Shown here piece after piece: positions 26,069 through 34,563 of a stretch of 64,000 nucleotides of DNA. The position numbers and the translations under genes were made by a program. Under the pieces are notes generated by a model. That model made no database searches, was not told the origin of the DNA, and worked only from the letters and a program-made list of their open reading frames with translations. Within the stretch, counting starts at the first letter, position 1; each line of letters starts with the position of its first letter. The DNA comes from Actibacterium naphthalenivorans (GTDB taxonomy: Bacteria; Pseudomonadota; Alphaproteobacteria; Rhodobacterales; Rhodobacteraceae): positions 930,001 through 994,000 of the forward strand of contig NZ_JACIEQ010000001.1 in the NCBI RefSeq assembly GCF_014196965.1. Reading direction: 5' to 3'.

Positions 26069-26755
26069 CTATCGGTGCCGTATCCGCTGCCGCACCCGGC
26101 CCCACCCGCCGGGGCTGACCAGAAACGACAGCACGAAACCGGCGCCGAAACCGGCGATATCGGCCACCCAGTCGCGGCTGCCGCCGAACAGAACGCTGAA
26201 CAGCAGCTGGATGCCCAGAAGAAACCCGATCAGCGAAAAGGCGCGGTACCTGTCGCCGCCCGTCGCCGCCAGCCTAACCCACATCAGAAAGGTGAACGCC
26301 CCGATCAGCCCGTAGACCGCCGGATAGCCCCCGACCAGCGGCGCCGGATCGTTCAGCAACAGCCCATAAGCCAGCGCGCCGATGATGCCCGACACGAAGA
26401 ACACCACAAGCACCGCCCAGGCGCGAAACACCTCGCCCACCATCTTGCCCAGCGCCAGCAGGAACACGATGACGAACAGCGCATGGGTGAAGCTGAGGTG
26501 GATGAACGGATAGCTGACAAAGCGCAGCATATGCTGGGGCGGAAACTGGCCCGTGGCCAGCATCCAGTCGAACACCACGCCCGAAAAGGCGTAATCCTGT
26601 ATCGCCCCCAGACGCCAGCCCACCGCCTGCGGCCCGCCGATGATACCGCGCGTTCCGGCGCTGAGCGCCAGTTCGATCAGGGCGATGGGCAGCACCAGCA
26701 TCCACACCACCGGCGGCAGCGGGTTGATCGGCGGGGCGTTCGGGTCATGGGCCAT
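26069..26755 (-). CDS. Rhomboid-like membrane protein lacking the catalytic dyad
   Basis: The product is 228 residues with six to seven hydrophobic segments. The rhomboid fold is recognisable: [12 protein letters not shown] (residues 85-96) keeps the HxxxxH of helix 2. Helix 4 has [13 protein letters not shown] (142-154), where active rhomboids have GxSG, so the serine position is Tyr144. Helix 6 has [10 protein letters not shown], where the catalytic histidine would be, and carries Asp199. Both catalytic residues are therefore missing. I expect a pseudoprotease that binds membrane clients. The ATG at 26755 has GGAGG seven bases upstream. It is divergent from trpS and convergent with murJ. 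Confidence 0.8.
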   Translation of the reverse strand: MAHDPNAPPINPLPPVVWMLVLPIALIELALSAGTRGIIGGPQAVGWRLGAIQDYAFSGVVFDWMLATGQFPPQHMLRFVSYPFIHLSFTHALFVIVFLLALGKMVGEVFRAWAVLVVFFVSGIIGALAYGLLLNDPAPLVGGYPAVYGLIGAFTFLMWVRLAATGGDRYRAFSLIGFLLGIQLLFSVLFGGSRDWVADIAGFGAGFVLSFLVSPGGWGRVRQRIRHR

Positions 26756-26831
26756 AAGGCGCCTCCGGTTGACGGGCGTTCGCCGCATGGGTAAGCGAGC
26801 GGAGCATGAAATTCCAGACGGAGAACGCATT

Positions 26832-27863
26832 ATGACCGAGGTGGCCCACACACCGCGCGTCTTTTCGGGCATCAAGCCTTCGGGCGGCCTGACCCTTGGC
26901 AACTATCTTGGCGCCATCAAACGCTTCGTGGCGACGCAAGGTCAGGGCATGGAAACCATCTATTGCGTGGTGGATCTGCACGCGATCACCGTCTGGCAAG
27001 ACCCCGCCGATCTGACCAACGCCACGCGTGAGGTGGCCGCCGGCTACCTCGCCTCCGGCCTCGACCCGGCGCAATCGATCCTGTTCAACCAGAGCCAGGT
27101 GTCCGCCCACGCCGAACTGGGCTGGATTCTGAACTGCGTGGCCCGGCTTGGCTGGATGAACCGGATGACGCAGTTCAAGGAAAAGGCCGGCAAGAACGCC
27201 GAGAAACAGTCGCTCGGCCTTTACGCCTATCCCTCGCTGATGGCGGCCGACATTCTGCTGTATCACGCCACCCACGTGCCGGTGGGCGAGGATCAGAAAC
27301 AGCATGTGGAGCTGACCCGCGACATCGCCGCGAAGTTCAACCATGACTACAAGGTGCCGGAGTTCTTTCCGCTGCCCGAGCCGGTGATCGAAGGCCCCGC
27401 CACCCGGGTCATGAACCTGCGCGACGGCACCAAGAAGATGTCGAAATCCGGCGAAAGCGACATGGAGCGCATCAACATGACCGATGATGCCGACACCATC
27501 GCCAAAAAGTTCAAGAAGGCGCGCACCGACCCCGAGCCGCTGCCGGAAACCTATGACGAGCTGTCCGAACGCCCCGAGGCGCGCAACCTTGTCGATATCT
27601 TCGCGGCACTGAGCGACACCAAGCCCGAAGAGGTTCTGGCCGATTACGCCGGCGCGGGCTGGGGGCAGTTCAAACCGGCCCTTGCCGAACTGGCGGTATC
27701 GAAGCTCGCGCCGATTTCCGTGGAAATGGCACGCATGATGAACGATCCGGCCGAGATCGACAATATTCTGGGCAAGGGCGCGGACAGGGCGATGGAGATC
27801 GCGACCCCGATCCTGCACCGGACCTACGACATCGTCGGCATGATCCGCTCTCGGGGGCGGTAA
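26832..27863 (+). CDS. trpS: Tryptophanyl-tRNA synthetase
   Basis: The product is 343 residues, a class I synthetase. The HIGH-equivalent is [13 protein letters not shown] near the N-terminus, and [11 protein letters not shown] is the second ATP signature. [10 protein letters not shown] and [14 protein letters not shown] are also typical of TrpRS. It charges tRNA-Trp. The ATG at 26832 is preceded by GGAG at nine bases. It is divergent from the rhomboid-like gene with 76 bases between the two starts. Confidence 0.96.
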   Translation: MTEVAHTPRVFSGIKPSGGLTLGNYLGAIKRFVATQGQGMETIYCVVDLHAITVWQDPADLTNATREVAAGYLASGLDPAQSILFNQSQVSAHAELGWILNCVARLGWMNRMTQFKEKAGKNAEKQSLGLYAYPSLMAADILLYHATHVPVGEDQKQHVELTRDIAAKFNHDYKVPEFFPLPEPVIEGPATRVMNLRDGTKKMSKSGESDMERINMTDDADTIAKKFKKARTDPEPLPETYDELSERPEARNLVDIFAALSDTKPEEVLADYAGAGWGQFKPALAELAVSKLAPISVEMARMMNDPAEIDNILGKGADRAMEIATPILHRTYDIVGMIRSRGR

Positions 27864-27998
27864 GCCGAAGCTTGGGCAGCGGCGCGGCTGATCGTGCCGC
27901 CGCTCTATATTTTCGCACAAAACCCCTGCGAATTCGCCGTATTCCCTCATCTTTCGCACATACGTATCTTTCCGAAGCAAAGGAAAGGACGTACTGAC

Positions 27999-28487
27999 AT
28001 GGCCCCCCCCATCCACCCCGCCGCCCGCATCGGGCATGTGCATCTGAAGGTCGCCGACCTCGAGCGCGCCATCGGTTTCTACTCCGGCGTGCTTGGGTTC
28101 GAGCTGCAGCAACGCTATGGCACCGCCGCCGCCTTTCTGTCGGCGGGCGGCTATCACCACCATATCGGCCTGAACACCTGGGAAAGCCGCGGCGCGACCC
28201 CGCCGCCACCGGGCCACACCGGGCTTTACCACACCGCCTTCCTGTACCCCGACCGGGCAGAGCTGGGCGACGCGATCGCGCGCGTGCTGAAGGCCGGCAT
28301 CGCGCTTGACGGCGCCGCCGATCATGGCGTCAGCGAGGCGGTCTATCTGCGCGATCCGGACGGCAACGGGGTAGAGCTTTACCGCGACCGCCCCGAGGCC
28401 GAATGGCCCCGCGATGCGCAGGGCAACCTCGAAATGCGCAACAGCCCGCTCGACATACCGGCCCTGCTGGCGGAGCGGCGCGCATAG
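27999..28487 (+). CDS. VOC (glyoxalase/extradiol dioxygenase-fold) protein
   Basis: The product is 162 residues holding a single vicinal-oxygen-chelate domain pair: GHVHLKVADLERAIGFYSGVLGFEL at the N-terminus and AVYLRDPDGNGVELYRDRP near 125. Candidate metal ligands are His16, the HHH cluster in YHHHIGLN, and the Glu of GVELY. It resembles the N-terminal half of Bacillus CatE-type catechol 2,3-dioxygenases, but could equally be a lyase or isomerase; no substrate can be assigned. The start ATG follows AAGGAAAGG. An unusual run of eight Cs follows the start codon. Confidence 0.82.
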   Translation: MAPPIHPAARIGHVHLKVADLERAIGFYSGVLGFELQQRYGTAAAFLSAGGYHHHIGLNTWESRGATPPPPGHTGLYHTAFLYPDRAELGDAIARVLKAGIALDGAADHGVSEAVYLRDPDGNGVELYRDRPEAEWPRDAQGNLEMRNSPLDIPALLAERRA

Positions 28488-28675
28488 CGTCATCAAACCG
28501 ATTCAGAATCTTCAACAAAAAGAATCGCCCGCCCCCTACCTTTTCGATGCCCGGTCGTACGTCCAGCGGCCTGCCCGGGGGTCTGTCTCTCGTCATCCCC
28601 AAGAGCGATTGGATTGTCCCGATCCGCGCCCCCGGTTCTTTCGGTGCTTTTCCGGGTTCCCCGCCCATGGCGCCG

Positions 28676-28704
28676 CGCCCCCAGCCTCGTGCTGGGGGCG
28701 TTTT
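28676..28704 (+). terminator. Intrinsic terminator in the leader of the aminotransferase gene
   Basis: CGCCCCCAGC (28676-28685) pairs perfectly with GCTGGGGGCG (28691-28700) across a five-base loop, followed at once by TTTT. It ends 63 bases before the aminotransferase ATG. It may simply end the VOC transcript, but no promoter is clear in the remaining 63 bases, so attenuation of the aminotransferase is possible. The rest of the 28488-28767 gap has an AT-rich stretch at 28485-28530 that could hold a promoter. Confidence 0.7.
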
Positions 28705-28767
28705 GCCTCAGGGTCTGGCGCGCCGCGGGATGCTCGGATACCGTCGCCGCAACTTCAGGGGAACAAT

Positions 28768-29631
28768 ATGGCGACCGGCAACAACATCCGCACCTATTTC
28801 AACGGCACATGGCATGACGGCGACCTGCCGGTGATGAACGCCGCCGACCACGGCAGCTGGCTTGGCACCACCGTTTTCGACGGCGCGCGCTATTTCGAAG
28901 GCATCGCGCCCGATCTGCTGGCCCATTGCGCAAGAGTGAACCGCTCGGCGACAGCGCTGATGATCACCCCGACGGTGGAGGCCCAGCAGATGCACGACGT
29001 CATCTGGGAAGGGTTGCAGGCCTATCCCGAAAACGCCCCGGTCTATATCCGGCCCATGTACTGGGCGCTGGATGGCGACGAGCTTGGCATCGTTCCCAAA
29101 CCCGACGCCACCGGCTTTGCGATCAGCCTGGAGGAAATCCCGATGGCCGCGCCCAGCTCCGCCACCACGCTGACGACCACGCGGTTCCGCCGCCCGGTGC
29201 TGGAAGACGCGGTGGTGAACGCCAAGGCCGGCTGCCTTTATCCCAACAACGCAAGGATGCTGGCCGAAGCCCGCGCCAAGGGCTTTGGCAACGCGCTTGT
29301 GGCCGATGCCCTGGGCAATGTCGCCGAAACCGCCAGCGCCAATGTCTTCATGGTGCGCGATGGCGAGGTGTTCACCCCGATCGCCAACGGCACGTTCCTG
29401 GCGGGCATCACCCGTGCACGCCATATCGACAACCTGAAAGCCGAAGGCGTGAAGGTGCACGAAACAGTGCTGAGCTTCGACGATTTCCGCCAGGCCGACG
29501 AGGTGTTCCTGTCGGGCAACATGATGAAGGTCACGCCGGTGACGGAATTCGACGGCACCCCCTATCAGATCGGTCCGATGACCCGCAGGGTGCGCGATCT
29601 CTACTGGGACTGGGCCCATTCCACCCGCTGA
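28768..29631 (+). CDS. ilvE: Class IV (branched-chain-type) aminotransferase
   Basis: The product is 287 residues. Lys153 in NAKAGCLYPNN is the pyridoxal-phosphate lysine, and GNVAETASANVFMV is the phosphate-binding loop of the class IV fold. RYFEGI near residue 41 and GTFLAGITRARH are the other conserved blocks. It should transfer amino groups between glutamate and the branched-chain 2-oxo acids; D-amino acid or aminodeoxychorismate activity of the same fold is less likely given the EEIPMA and YPN motifs. AGGGG precedes the ATG. A terminator hairpin lies in its leader. Confidence 0.85.
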   Translation: MATGNNIRTYFNGTWHDGDLPVMNAADHGSWLGTTVFDGARYFEGIAPDLLAHCARVNRSATALMITPTVEAQQMHDVIWEGLQAYPENAPVYIRPMYWALDGDELGIVPKPDATGFAISLEEIPMAAPSSATTLTTTRFRRPVLEDAVVNAKAGCLYPNNARMLAEARAKGFGNALVADALGNVAETASANVFMVRDGEVFTPIANGTFLAGITRARHIDNLKAEGVKVHETVLSFDDFRQADEVFLSGNMMKVTPVTEFDGTPYQIGPMTRRVRDLYWDWAHSTR

Positions 29632-29694
29632 CGCCACGCTTGCAACGCGGGCGCCGGCCCCCCATTCTCTGCCAAGGCTCAGGAGGGGCCGACG

Positions 29695-30150
29695 ATGCGC
29701 AAGTTTCTGGTTCTGCTCGATGACAGCCGCGAATGCCTGAACGCCATGCGCTTTGCCGCCATGCGCGCGGAAAACACCGGCGGCGCGGTTCTGATCCTGT
29801 CGGTGATCGCGCCCGAAGAGTTCAACCACTGGATCGGCGTCGGCGACCTGATGCGCGAAGAGGCCCGCGAGAGGATCGAGGCGCATTTCGAGGTGTTCGC
29901 CAAATGGATGCGCGACAAGCACAAGATCATGCCGGAACTGGTGATCCGCGAAGGCGAGGCGGCCGAAGAAATTCTGGCCCAGGTGCGTGAAGACCCGCGC
30001 ATCGGCGTTATCGTTCTGGGTGCGGGCAGCGGCAAGAAGGGCCCCGGCCCCGTCATCACCCAGCTCACGCGCAGCGCCGGCTCGCTGCCCGTACCGCTTA
30101 CGATCGTGCCCGGCGAGCTTTCCAAAGAGCGGCTGGAAGCGGTCACCTGA
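29695..30150 (+). CDS. Universal stress protein (UspA family)
   Basis: The product is 151 residues, a single Usp domain. It starts KFLVLLDDSRECLNAMRFAAMRA, where the Asp binds the adenine nucleotide. The phosphate loop is GAGSGKKGPGPV near residue 109, close to the G2xG9xG(S/T) pattern of ATP-binding Usps. Such proteins accumulate under stress and growth arrest; a specific partner is unknown. AGGAGG precedes the ATG. The stop codon is four bases before the iron-box palindrome of the nfu gene. Confidence 0.9.
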   Translation: MRKFLVLLDDSRECLNAMRFAAMRAENTGGAVLILSVIAPEEFNHWIGVGDLMREEARERIEAHFEVFAKWMRDKHKIMPELVIREGEAAEEILAQVREDPRIGVIVLGAGSGKKGPGPVITQLTRSAGSLPVPLTIVPGELSKERLEAVT

Positions 30151-30154
30151 ATAC

Positions 30155-30171
30155 CTTAGAATTCTTCTAAA
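30155..30171. promoter_or_regulatory. Irr/ICE-like iron control box upstream of nfu
   Basis: The sequence is an inverted repeat TTAGAA-TTC-TTCTAA, with one more A on the right. The iron control element (Irr box) of alphaproteobacteria is, as I recall it, TTTAGAA-N3-TTCTAAA; here 13 of 14 positions match. It ends two bases before the -35 hexamer of the next gene, a place from which a bound regulator could activate or repress. Confidence 0.65.
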
Positions 30172-30173
30172 CC

Positions 30174-30202
30174 TTGACTCGTGGCCCCCGAGGCCGCATA
30201 TC
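30174..30202 (+). promoter_or_regulatory. Sigma-70 promoter of nfu-tsaB-rimI
   Basis: TTGACT, 17 bases, CATATC. The ATG of nfu is 25 bases downstream of the -10, so the leader is short. The position next to the iron box supports the call. Confidence 0.55.
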
Positions 30203-30227
30203 CGGTGGGATATACGGAGACACGCCC

Positions 30228-30788
30228 ATGTTCATCCAAACCGAGTCGACCCCGAACCCCGCGACGCTGAAATTCCTGCCCGGCCAGACCGTGCTGGAAG
30301 CCGGCACAGCGGATTTTCCGACAGCCGATACCGCCGGAAAATCGCCCCTCGCCGGGCGCATCTTCGCTGTGGAGGGTGTGAGCGGCGTGTTTTTCGGCAC
30401 GGATTTCGTGACCGTCACCAAACAGGATGCCGTCGCCTGGGAGCATATCAAGCCCGCGATCCTGGGCGCGATCATGGAGCATTTCCAGTCCGGCCAGCCG
30501 GTTCTGGAGGGTGAGGCAGAGGCCGCGGGCCATGCCGCGCATGACGGCCCGGATTCCGAAATCGTCAACCAGATCAAACAGCTGCTCGACACCCGCGTGC
30601 GCCCTGCCGTGGCGCAGGATGGGGGCGACATCACCTTCCACGGTTTTGAGCGCGGCGTCGTCTACCTGCATATGCAGGGCGCCTGCGCCGGTTGCCCCTC
30701 GTCCACGCTGACGCTGAAGATGGGCATCGAGAACCTGCTGCGCCATTACATCCCCGAGGTGGTGGAGGTACGGCCCGTTGCCGCCTGA
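30228..30788 (+). CDS. NifU-like Fe-S cluster carrier (NFU1 type)
   Basis: The product is 186 residues with two domains. Residues 1-88 are the Nfu N-terminal domain (MFIQTESTPNPATLKFLPG). Residues 110-180 are the NifU C-terminal domain with the cluster-binding CAGC (GACAGCPSS). It carries a [4Fe-4S] cluster to client enzymes such as lipoyl synthase and succinate dehydrogenase, both relevant to the TCA genes in this window. The iron-box palindrome upstream fits iron control. tsaB starts 11 bases before its stop, so the genes are coupled. Confidence 0.93.
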   Translation: MFIQTESTPNPATLKFLPGQTVLEAGTADFPTADTAGKSPLAGRIFAVEGVSGVFFGTDFVTVTKQDAVAWEHIKPAILGAIMEHFQSGQPVLEGEAEAAGHAAHDGPDSEIVNQIKQLLDTRVRPAVAQDGGDITFHGFERGVVYLHMQGACAGCPSSTLTLKMGIENLLRHYIPEVVEVRPVAA

Positions 30789-31428
30789 GCCACTGGTTCT
30801 GGGATTTGACACATCGGCCGCGCATTGCGCGGCCGCTTTGCTTTGCGGCGAAACGGTCCTGTCCCAGCGGACCGAAGAGATGGCCAAGGGGCAGGCAGAG
30901 CGGCTGATGCCGCTTCTGGAACAGGTGCTGGCCGAAGGCGGGGCCGCATGGGGCGATCTGGCCGCGATCGGCGTCGGCACCGGGCCCGGCAACTTTACCG
31001 GCATCCGCATCGCGGTATCGGCCGCGCGCGGGCTGGCGCTGGCGCTGAGTGCCCCCGCCATCGGCGTATCCGCCTTCGAGGCACTGGCCGAAGGCCTGCC
31101 CCGGCCGGTTCTGGCAACCGTCGATGCCCGGCGCGGCCTGTCCTACGCGCAGGTCGTCGGACAAGACACAGCGCCGCAACAACTCTCGCCCGATACCTTG
31201 CCCGCCGAGCTGATCGACAGCGGCCTCGATTGCACCGGCCACAACGCCCCCGCCTTTGCCGCCGTGACCGGCGGTCGCGCCCTGACGCCCGCCCTGCCCG
31301 TCGCCGTGGCCATCGCCCGGATCGCCGCGCGGCGCGGCGCCGCCCCCGCCCCGCGCCCCACGCCGTTCTACATCCGTGGTGCCGATGCCGCCCCCGCGTC
31401 GGACCCGCCGCCAGTGATCCTGCCGTGA
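30778..31428 (+). CDS. tsaB: tRNA threonylcarbamoyladenosine synthesis protein TsaB
   Basis: The product is 216 residues with an ASKHA-like fold. LGFDTSAAHCAAAL near the start and VGTGPGNFTGIRIAVSAARGLALAL (about residues 62-86) are characteristic. TsaB is the non-catalytic partner of TsaD in making t6A37 in tRNAs that read ANN codons. The start is a TTG inside the end of nfu (11-base overlap). The stop overlaps the GTG of rimI by four bases. tsaB-rimI pairing is widespread and supports both calls. Confidence 0.92.
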   Translation: MPPEPLVLGFDTSAAHCAAALLCGETVLSQRTEEMAKGQAERLMPLLEQVLAEGGAAWGDLAAIGVGTGPGNFTGIRIAVSAARGLALALSAPAIGVSAFEALAEGLPRPVLATVDARRGLSYAQVVGQDTAPQQLSPDTLPAELIDSGLDCTGHNAPAFAAVTGGRALTPALPVAVAIARIAARRGAAPAPRPTPFYIRGADAAPASDPPPVILP

Positions 31429-31844
31429 CGCCAGAGGATCTGGCCGCGCTGCACGCGGCCTGTTTCACCACCCCGCGCCCCTGGAGCACCGCAGAATTCG
31501 CCGCCCTGCGCGACAGTCCCGGCGTTTTCCTGTGCGGCGACGAGACCGGCTTTGCCCTTGGCCGGGTCATCGCGGGCGAGGCCGAACTGCTGACGCTCGC
31601 GATGCATCCCACGGCCCGGCGGCGCGGCCTTGGCCGCCGCTGGCTAAACGCGTTCGAGGCCACAGCCCGCAGCCGCGCCGCGGCCGACGCGTTTCTCGAA
31701 GTCGCCGCCGACAACGCCGCCGCCCTGCGCCTCTACCAGCGCGCCGGATACACCGTCGCCGGGCGCCGCAACGCCTATTACACGCCCCCGGCCGGCCCGC
31801 GCATCGACGCGCTGGTGATGCGCAAAATGCTTGCGAAAACCTGA
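31425..31844 (+). CDS. rimI: Ribosomal-protein-alanine N-acetyltransferase RimI (GNAT)
   Basis: The product is 139 residues from a GTG that overlaps the tsaB stop (GTGA). The GNAT core is clear: LTLAMHPTARRRGLGRRWL with the acetyl-CoA loop (RRRGLG), then FLEVAADNAAALRLYQRAGYTVAGRRNAYY. RimI acetylates the N-terminus of ribosomal protein S18. In many genomes it travels with tsaB and tsaD. Confidence 0.88.
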   Translation: MTPEDLAALHAACFTTPRPWSTAEFAALRDSPGVFLCGDETGFALGRVIAGEAELLTLAMHPTARRRGLGRRWLNAFEATARSRAAADAFLEVAADNAAALRLYQRAGYTVAGRRNAYYTPPAGPRIDALVMRKMLAKT

Positions 31845-31863
31845 CCCAGCGTCACGCGATTCA

Positions 31864-31916
31864 TTGATCTATCGGACAAAAATCGGTTGACGCTTTTCCG
31901 GCGCTGCGGCCTTAAT
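31864..31916 (+). promoter_or_regulatory. Promoter and candidate operator of the BMP-ABC transporter operon
   Basis: TTGACG at 31887-31892 with an 18-base spacer to CTTAAT (31911-31916) is a reasonable sigma-70 promoter, 86 bases before the ATG. Just upstream, TTGATC-TATC-GGACAA (31864-31879) is an imperfect 16-base inverted repeat that could bind a GntR- or TetR-type regulator. I see no riboswitch fold in the leader. Confidence 0.45.
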
Positions 31917-32001
31917 TGCGCATGACACGGAAAAACGGGGGCTGGGTCACGGCAAACGCCGCGAACGTCAATGACCCAGATCAACAATCGGGAGTTTGCT
32001 T

Positions 32002-32991
32002 ATGACCACACTGCAGAAGTTCCTCGGCGCCACCGCCGCCCTTGCGCTCAGCACCGGCGCGGCGCTGGCCGATCCGGCGCTGATCTTCGATCTTGGCGGC
32101 AAGTTCGACAAATCCTTCAACGAGGCCGCCTTTGCCGGTGCCGAAAAGTGGAAGGCCGAAACCGGCGGCAACTTCAACGAGATCGAGCTGCAGTCCGAAG
32201 CGCAGCGCGAACAGGCCCTGCGCCGCTTTGCCGAGGCCGGCAACAACCCCATCGTCATGACAGGCTTCGCCTTCGGTTCGGTTCTGGCCGAGGTCGCGCC
32301 GGATTACCCCGACACCAAATTCGCGATCATCGACATGGTGGTCGATGCGCCCAACGTGCGCTCCGTCGTGTTCAACGAACATGAGGGCTCGTATCTGGTC
32401 GGCATGATGGCGGCGATGGCCTCGAAAACCGGCACCGTCGGCTTTATCGGCGGCATGGATATCCCGCTGATCCGCAAATTCGCCTGCGGCTATGTGCAGG
32501 GCGTGAAAGCGGCCAATCCCGATGCGACCGTGATCCAGAACATGACCGGCACCACCCCTGCGGCCTGGAACGATCCGGTCAAGGGCGGCGAGCTGACCAA
32601 GGCGCAGATCAGCCAGGGCGCGGATGTGGTCTATGCCGCAGCGGGCGGCACCGGCGTGGGTGTGCTTCAGGCCGCCGCCGATGAGGGCATCCTGTCGATC
32701 GGCGTGGACAGCAACCAGAACCACCTGCACCCCGGAAAGGTTCTGACCTCGATGATGAAACGCGTGGACAACGCCGTTTACGACACCTTCATGGCCGGAA
32801 CCGATATGGAGCCCGGTATCAACGTGATGGGCATCGCCAATGGCGGCATCTCTTTCGCGGTGGATGAACATAACGCGCCGCTGCTTACGGATGCGATGCT
32901 GGCCAGCACCTACAAGGCCGCGCTGGATATCGCCACCGGCGAAGTCACGGTCCACGATTACATGTCCGACAACACCTGCCCGGCAGAATAA
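32002..32991 (+). CDS. BMP family ABC transporter substrate-binding protein
   Basis: The product is 329 residues with a signal peptide ending GAALA. The mature start LIFDLGGKFDKSFNEAAFAGAE and the later VGMMAAMASKTGTVGFIGGMD are the hallmarks of the BMP/PnrA family, whose members bind purine nucleosides. There is no lipobox cysteine, so it is a free periplasmic protein, as usual in Gram-negatives. GGGAG stands seven bases before the ATG at 32002. The ATPase and two permeases follow, making a complete importer. Likely ligand: a nucleoside or nucleobase. Confidence 0.9.
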   Translation: MTTLQKFLGATAALALSTGAALADPALIFDLGGKFDKSFNEAAFAGAEKWKAETGGNFNEIELQSEAQREQALRRFAEAGNNPIVMTGFAFGSVLAEVAPDYPDTKFAIIDMVVDAPNVRSVVFNEHEGSYLVGMMAAMASKTGTVGFIGGMDIPLIRKFACGYVQGVKAANPDATVIQNMTGTTPAAWNDPVKGGELTKAQISQGADVVYAAAGGTGVGVLQAAADEGILSIGVDSNQNHLHPGKVLTSMMKRVDNAVYDTFMAGTDMEPGINVMGIANGGISFAVDEHNAPLLTDAMLASTYKAALDIATGEVTVHDYMSDNTCPAE

Positions 32992-32996
32992 GCCCG

Positions 32997-34562
32997 ATGG
33001 CGGGAACACAAACAGCGGGGCGGTCTGACGGGGCCGCCCCGGCCATTGAACTCAAGGGCATTTCCAAGGCCTTCGGCCCGGTTCAGGCCAACAAGGATAT
33101 CTCGATCCGCGTCATGCCCGGCACGATCCACGGCATCATCGGCGAGAACGGGGCCGGAAAATCGACGCTGATGTCCATTCTCTACGGCTTTTACAGGGCC
33201 GACGCGGGCGAGATTTTCATCAACGGCACCCCCACCCCCATCCCCGACAGCCAGGCCGCCATCAGCGCCGGAATCGGAATGGTGTTCCAGCATTTCAAAC
33301 TGGTGCAGAATTTCACGGTTCTGGAAAACGTGATCCTCGGGGCCGAGGATGGCGCGCTTTTGAAACCCTCGCTGTCCAAGGCGCGCGGCACGCTGAAACG
33401 CCTGGCCGAGGAATATGAGCTGCATGTCGACCCCGACACCCTGATCGAGGATCTGTCGGTGGGCCATCAGCAGCGGGTCGAAATCCTCAAGGCGCTCTAC
33501 CGCGCCGCCGATATCCTCATTCTCGACGAGCCAACCGGGGTTCTGACCCCGGCAGAGGCCGACCACCTGTTCCGCATCCTCGAAAACCTGCGGCGCGAGG
33601 GCAAGACGATCCTCCTGATCACCCACAAGCTGCGCGAGATCATGCATATCACCGACACCGTCAGCGTGATGCGGCGCGGAGAGATGACAGCCACCGTCAA
33701 GACCGCCGAAACCAGCCCCGAAAACCTGGCCGAGCTGATGGTCGGGCGCAAGGTTCTGCTGCGGGTCGATAAAAAGCCCGCCGCCCCCGGCCCGAACATC
33801 CTGGAGGTGGAAAACCTGCGCGTCGTGGATGACGACGGCGTCGAGCGGCTGAAAGGCGTTTCTCTGAACGTGCGCGCCGGCGAGATTCTCGGCATCGCCG
33901 GCGTGTCGGGCAACGGCCAGTCGCAATTGCTCGAGGTTCTGGGCGGCATCACCCGCGCCACCGGCAGCATCCGTGTCAACGGCCAGGAGATCGACCTGAG
34001 CGGCCGGCATTCCGACGGCCAGTCGCGCCGGGCGCGCGGCATCGCCCATGTGCCCGAAGACCGGCAGCATGAAGGCCTGATCATGGATTTCATGGCCTGG
34101 GAGAACATGATCTTCGGCTATCACAATGATCCGGCCTGGCAGAAGAACGCGCTGTTGATGGACAACCCCGCGATCCGCGCTGATACCGAGGCCAAGATGG
34201 CCCGGTTCGACGTGCGCCCGCCGAACCCGGCCCTGGCGGCAAAGAATTTCTCGGGCGGGAACCAGCAGAAAATCGTGCTGGCGCGCGAGATCGAGCGCAA
34301 TCCCGACCTGCTTCTGGTCGGCCAGCCCACCCGCGGTGTGGATATCGGCGCGATCGAGTTCATCCACCAGCGCATCATAGAACTGCGCGATGCCGGCAAG
34401 GCCATCCTTCTGGTCAGCGTCGAGCTGGAAGAGATCCTTTCGATGTCCGACCGGATCGCGGTGATGTTCGACGGGCGCATCATGGGCGAACGACTGCCCG
34501 GCGAAACCGATGAAAAAGAGCTGGGCCTGCTGATGGCCGGCATGAACGGAAAGGCCGCCTAG
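32997..34562 (+). CDS. Sugar/nucleoside-type ABC transporter ATPase with two ATP-binding cassettes
   Basis: The product is 521 residues with two cassettes, as in RbsA and nucleoside importers. The first has Walker A GENGAGKS, signature LSVGHQQRVE and Walker B ILILDEPTGVLTP. The second has a degenerate Walker A (GVSGNGQSQ) with signature FSGGNQQKIVLARE and a Walker B region LLLVGQPTRGVD that lacks the usual DEP. This asymmetry is typical of the family: only the first site is fully catalytic. It starts five bases after the binding-protein stop. Confidence 0.92.
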   Translation: MAGTQTAGRSDGAAPAIELKGISKAFGPVQANKDISIRVMPGTIHGIIGENGAGKSTLMSILYGFYRADAGEIFINGTPTPIPDSQAAISAGIGMVFQHFKLVQNFTVLENVILGAEDGALLKPSLSKARGTLKRLAEEYELHVDPDTLIEDLSVGHQQRVEILKALYRAADILILDEPTGVLTPAEADHLFRILENLRREGKTILLITHKLREIMHITDTVSVMRRGEMTATVKTAETSPENLAELMVGRKVLLRVDKKPAAPGPNILEVENLRVVDDDGVERLKGVSLNVRAGEILGIAGVSGNGQSQLLEVLGGITRATGSIRVNGQEIDLSGRHSDGQSRRARGIAHVPEDRQHEGLIMDFMAWENMIFGYHNDPAWQKNALLMDNPAIRADTEAKMARFDVRPPNPALAAKNFSGGNQQKIVLAREIERNPDLLLVGQPTRGVDIGAIEFIHQRIIELRDAGKAILLVSVELEEILSMSDRIAVMFDGRIMGERLPGETDEKELGLLMAGMNGKAA

Positions 34563-34563
34563 C

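Noticed and set aside
28547-28834. Possible leader peptide before ilvE
   Set aside because: The frame has no stop near the terminator and no strong ribosome site, so I mention it only as part of the attenuation idea and do not annotate a gene.
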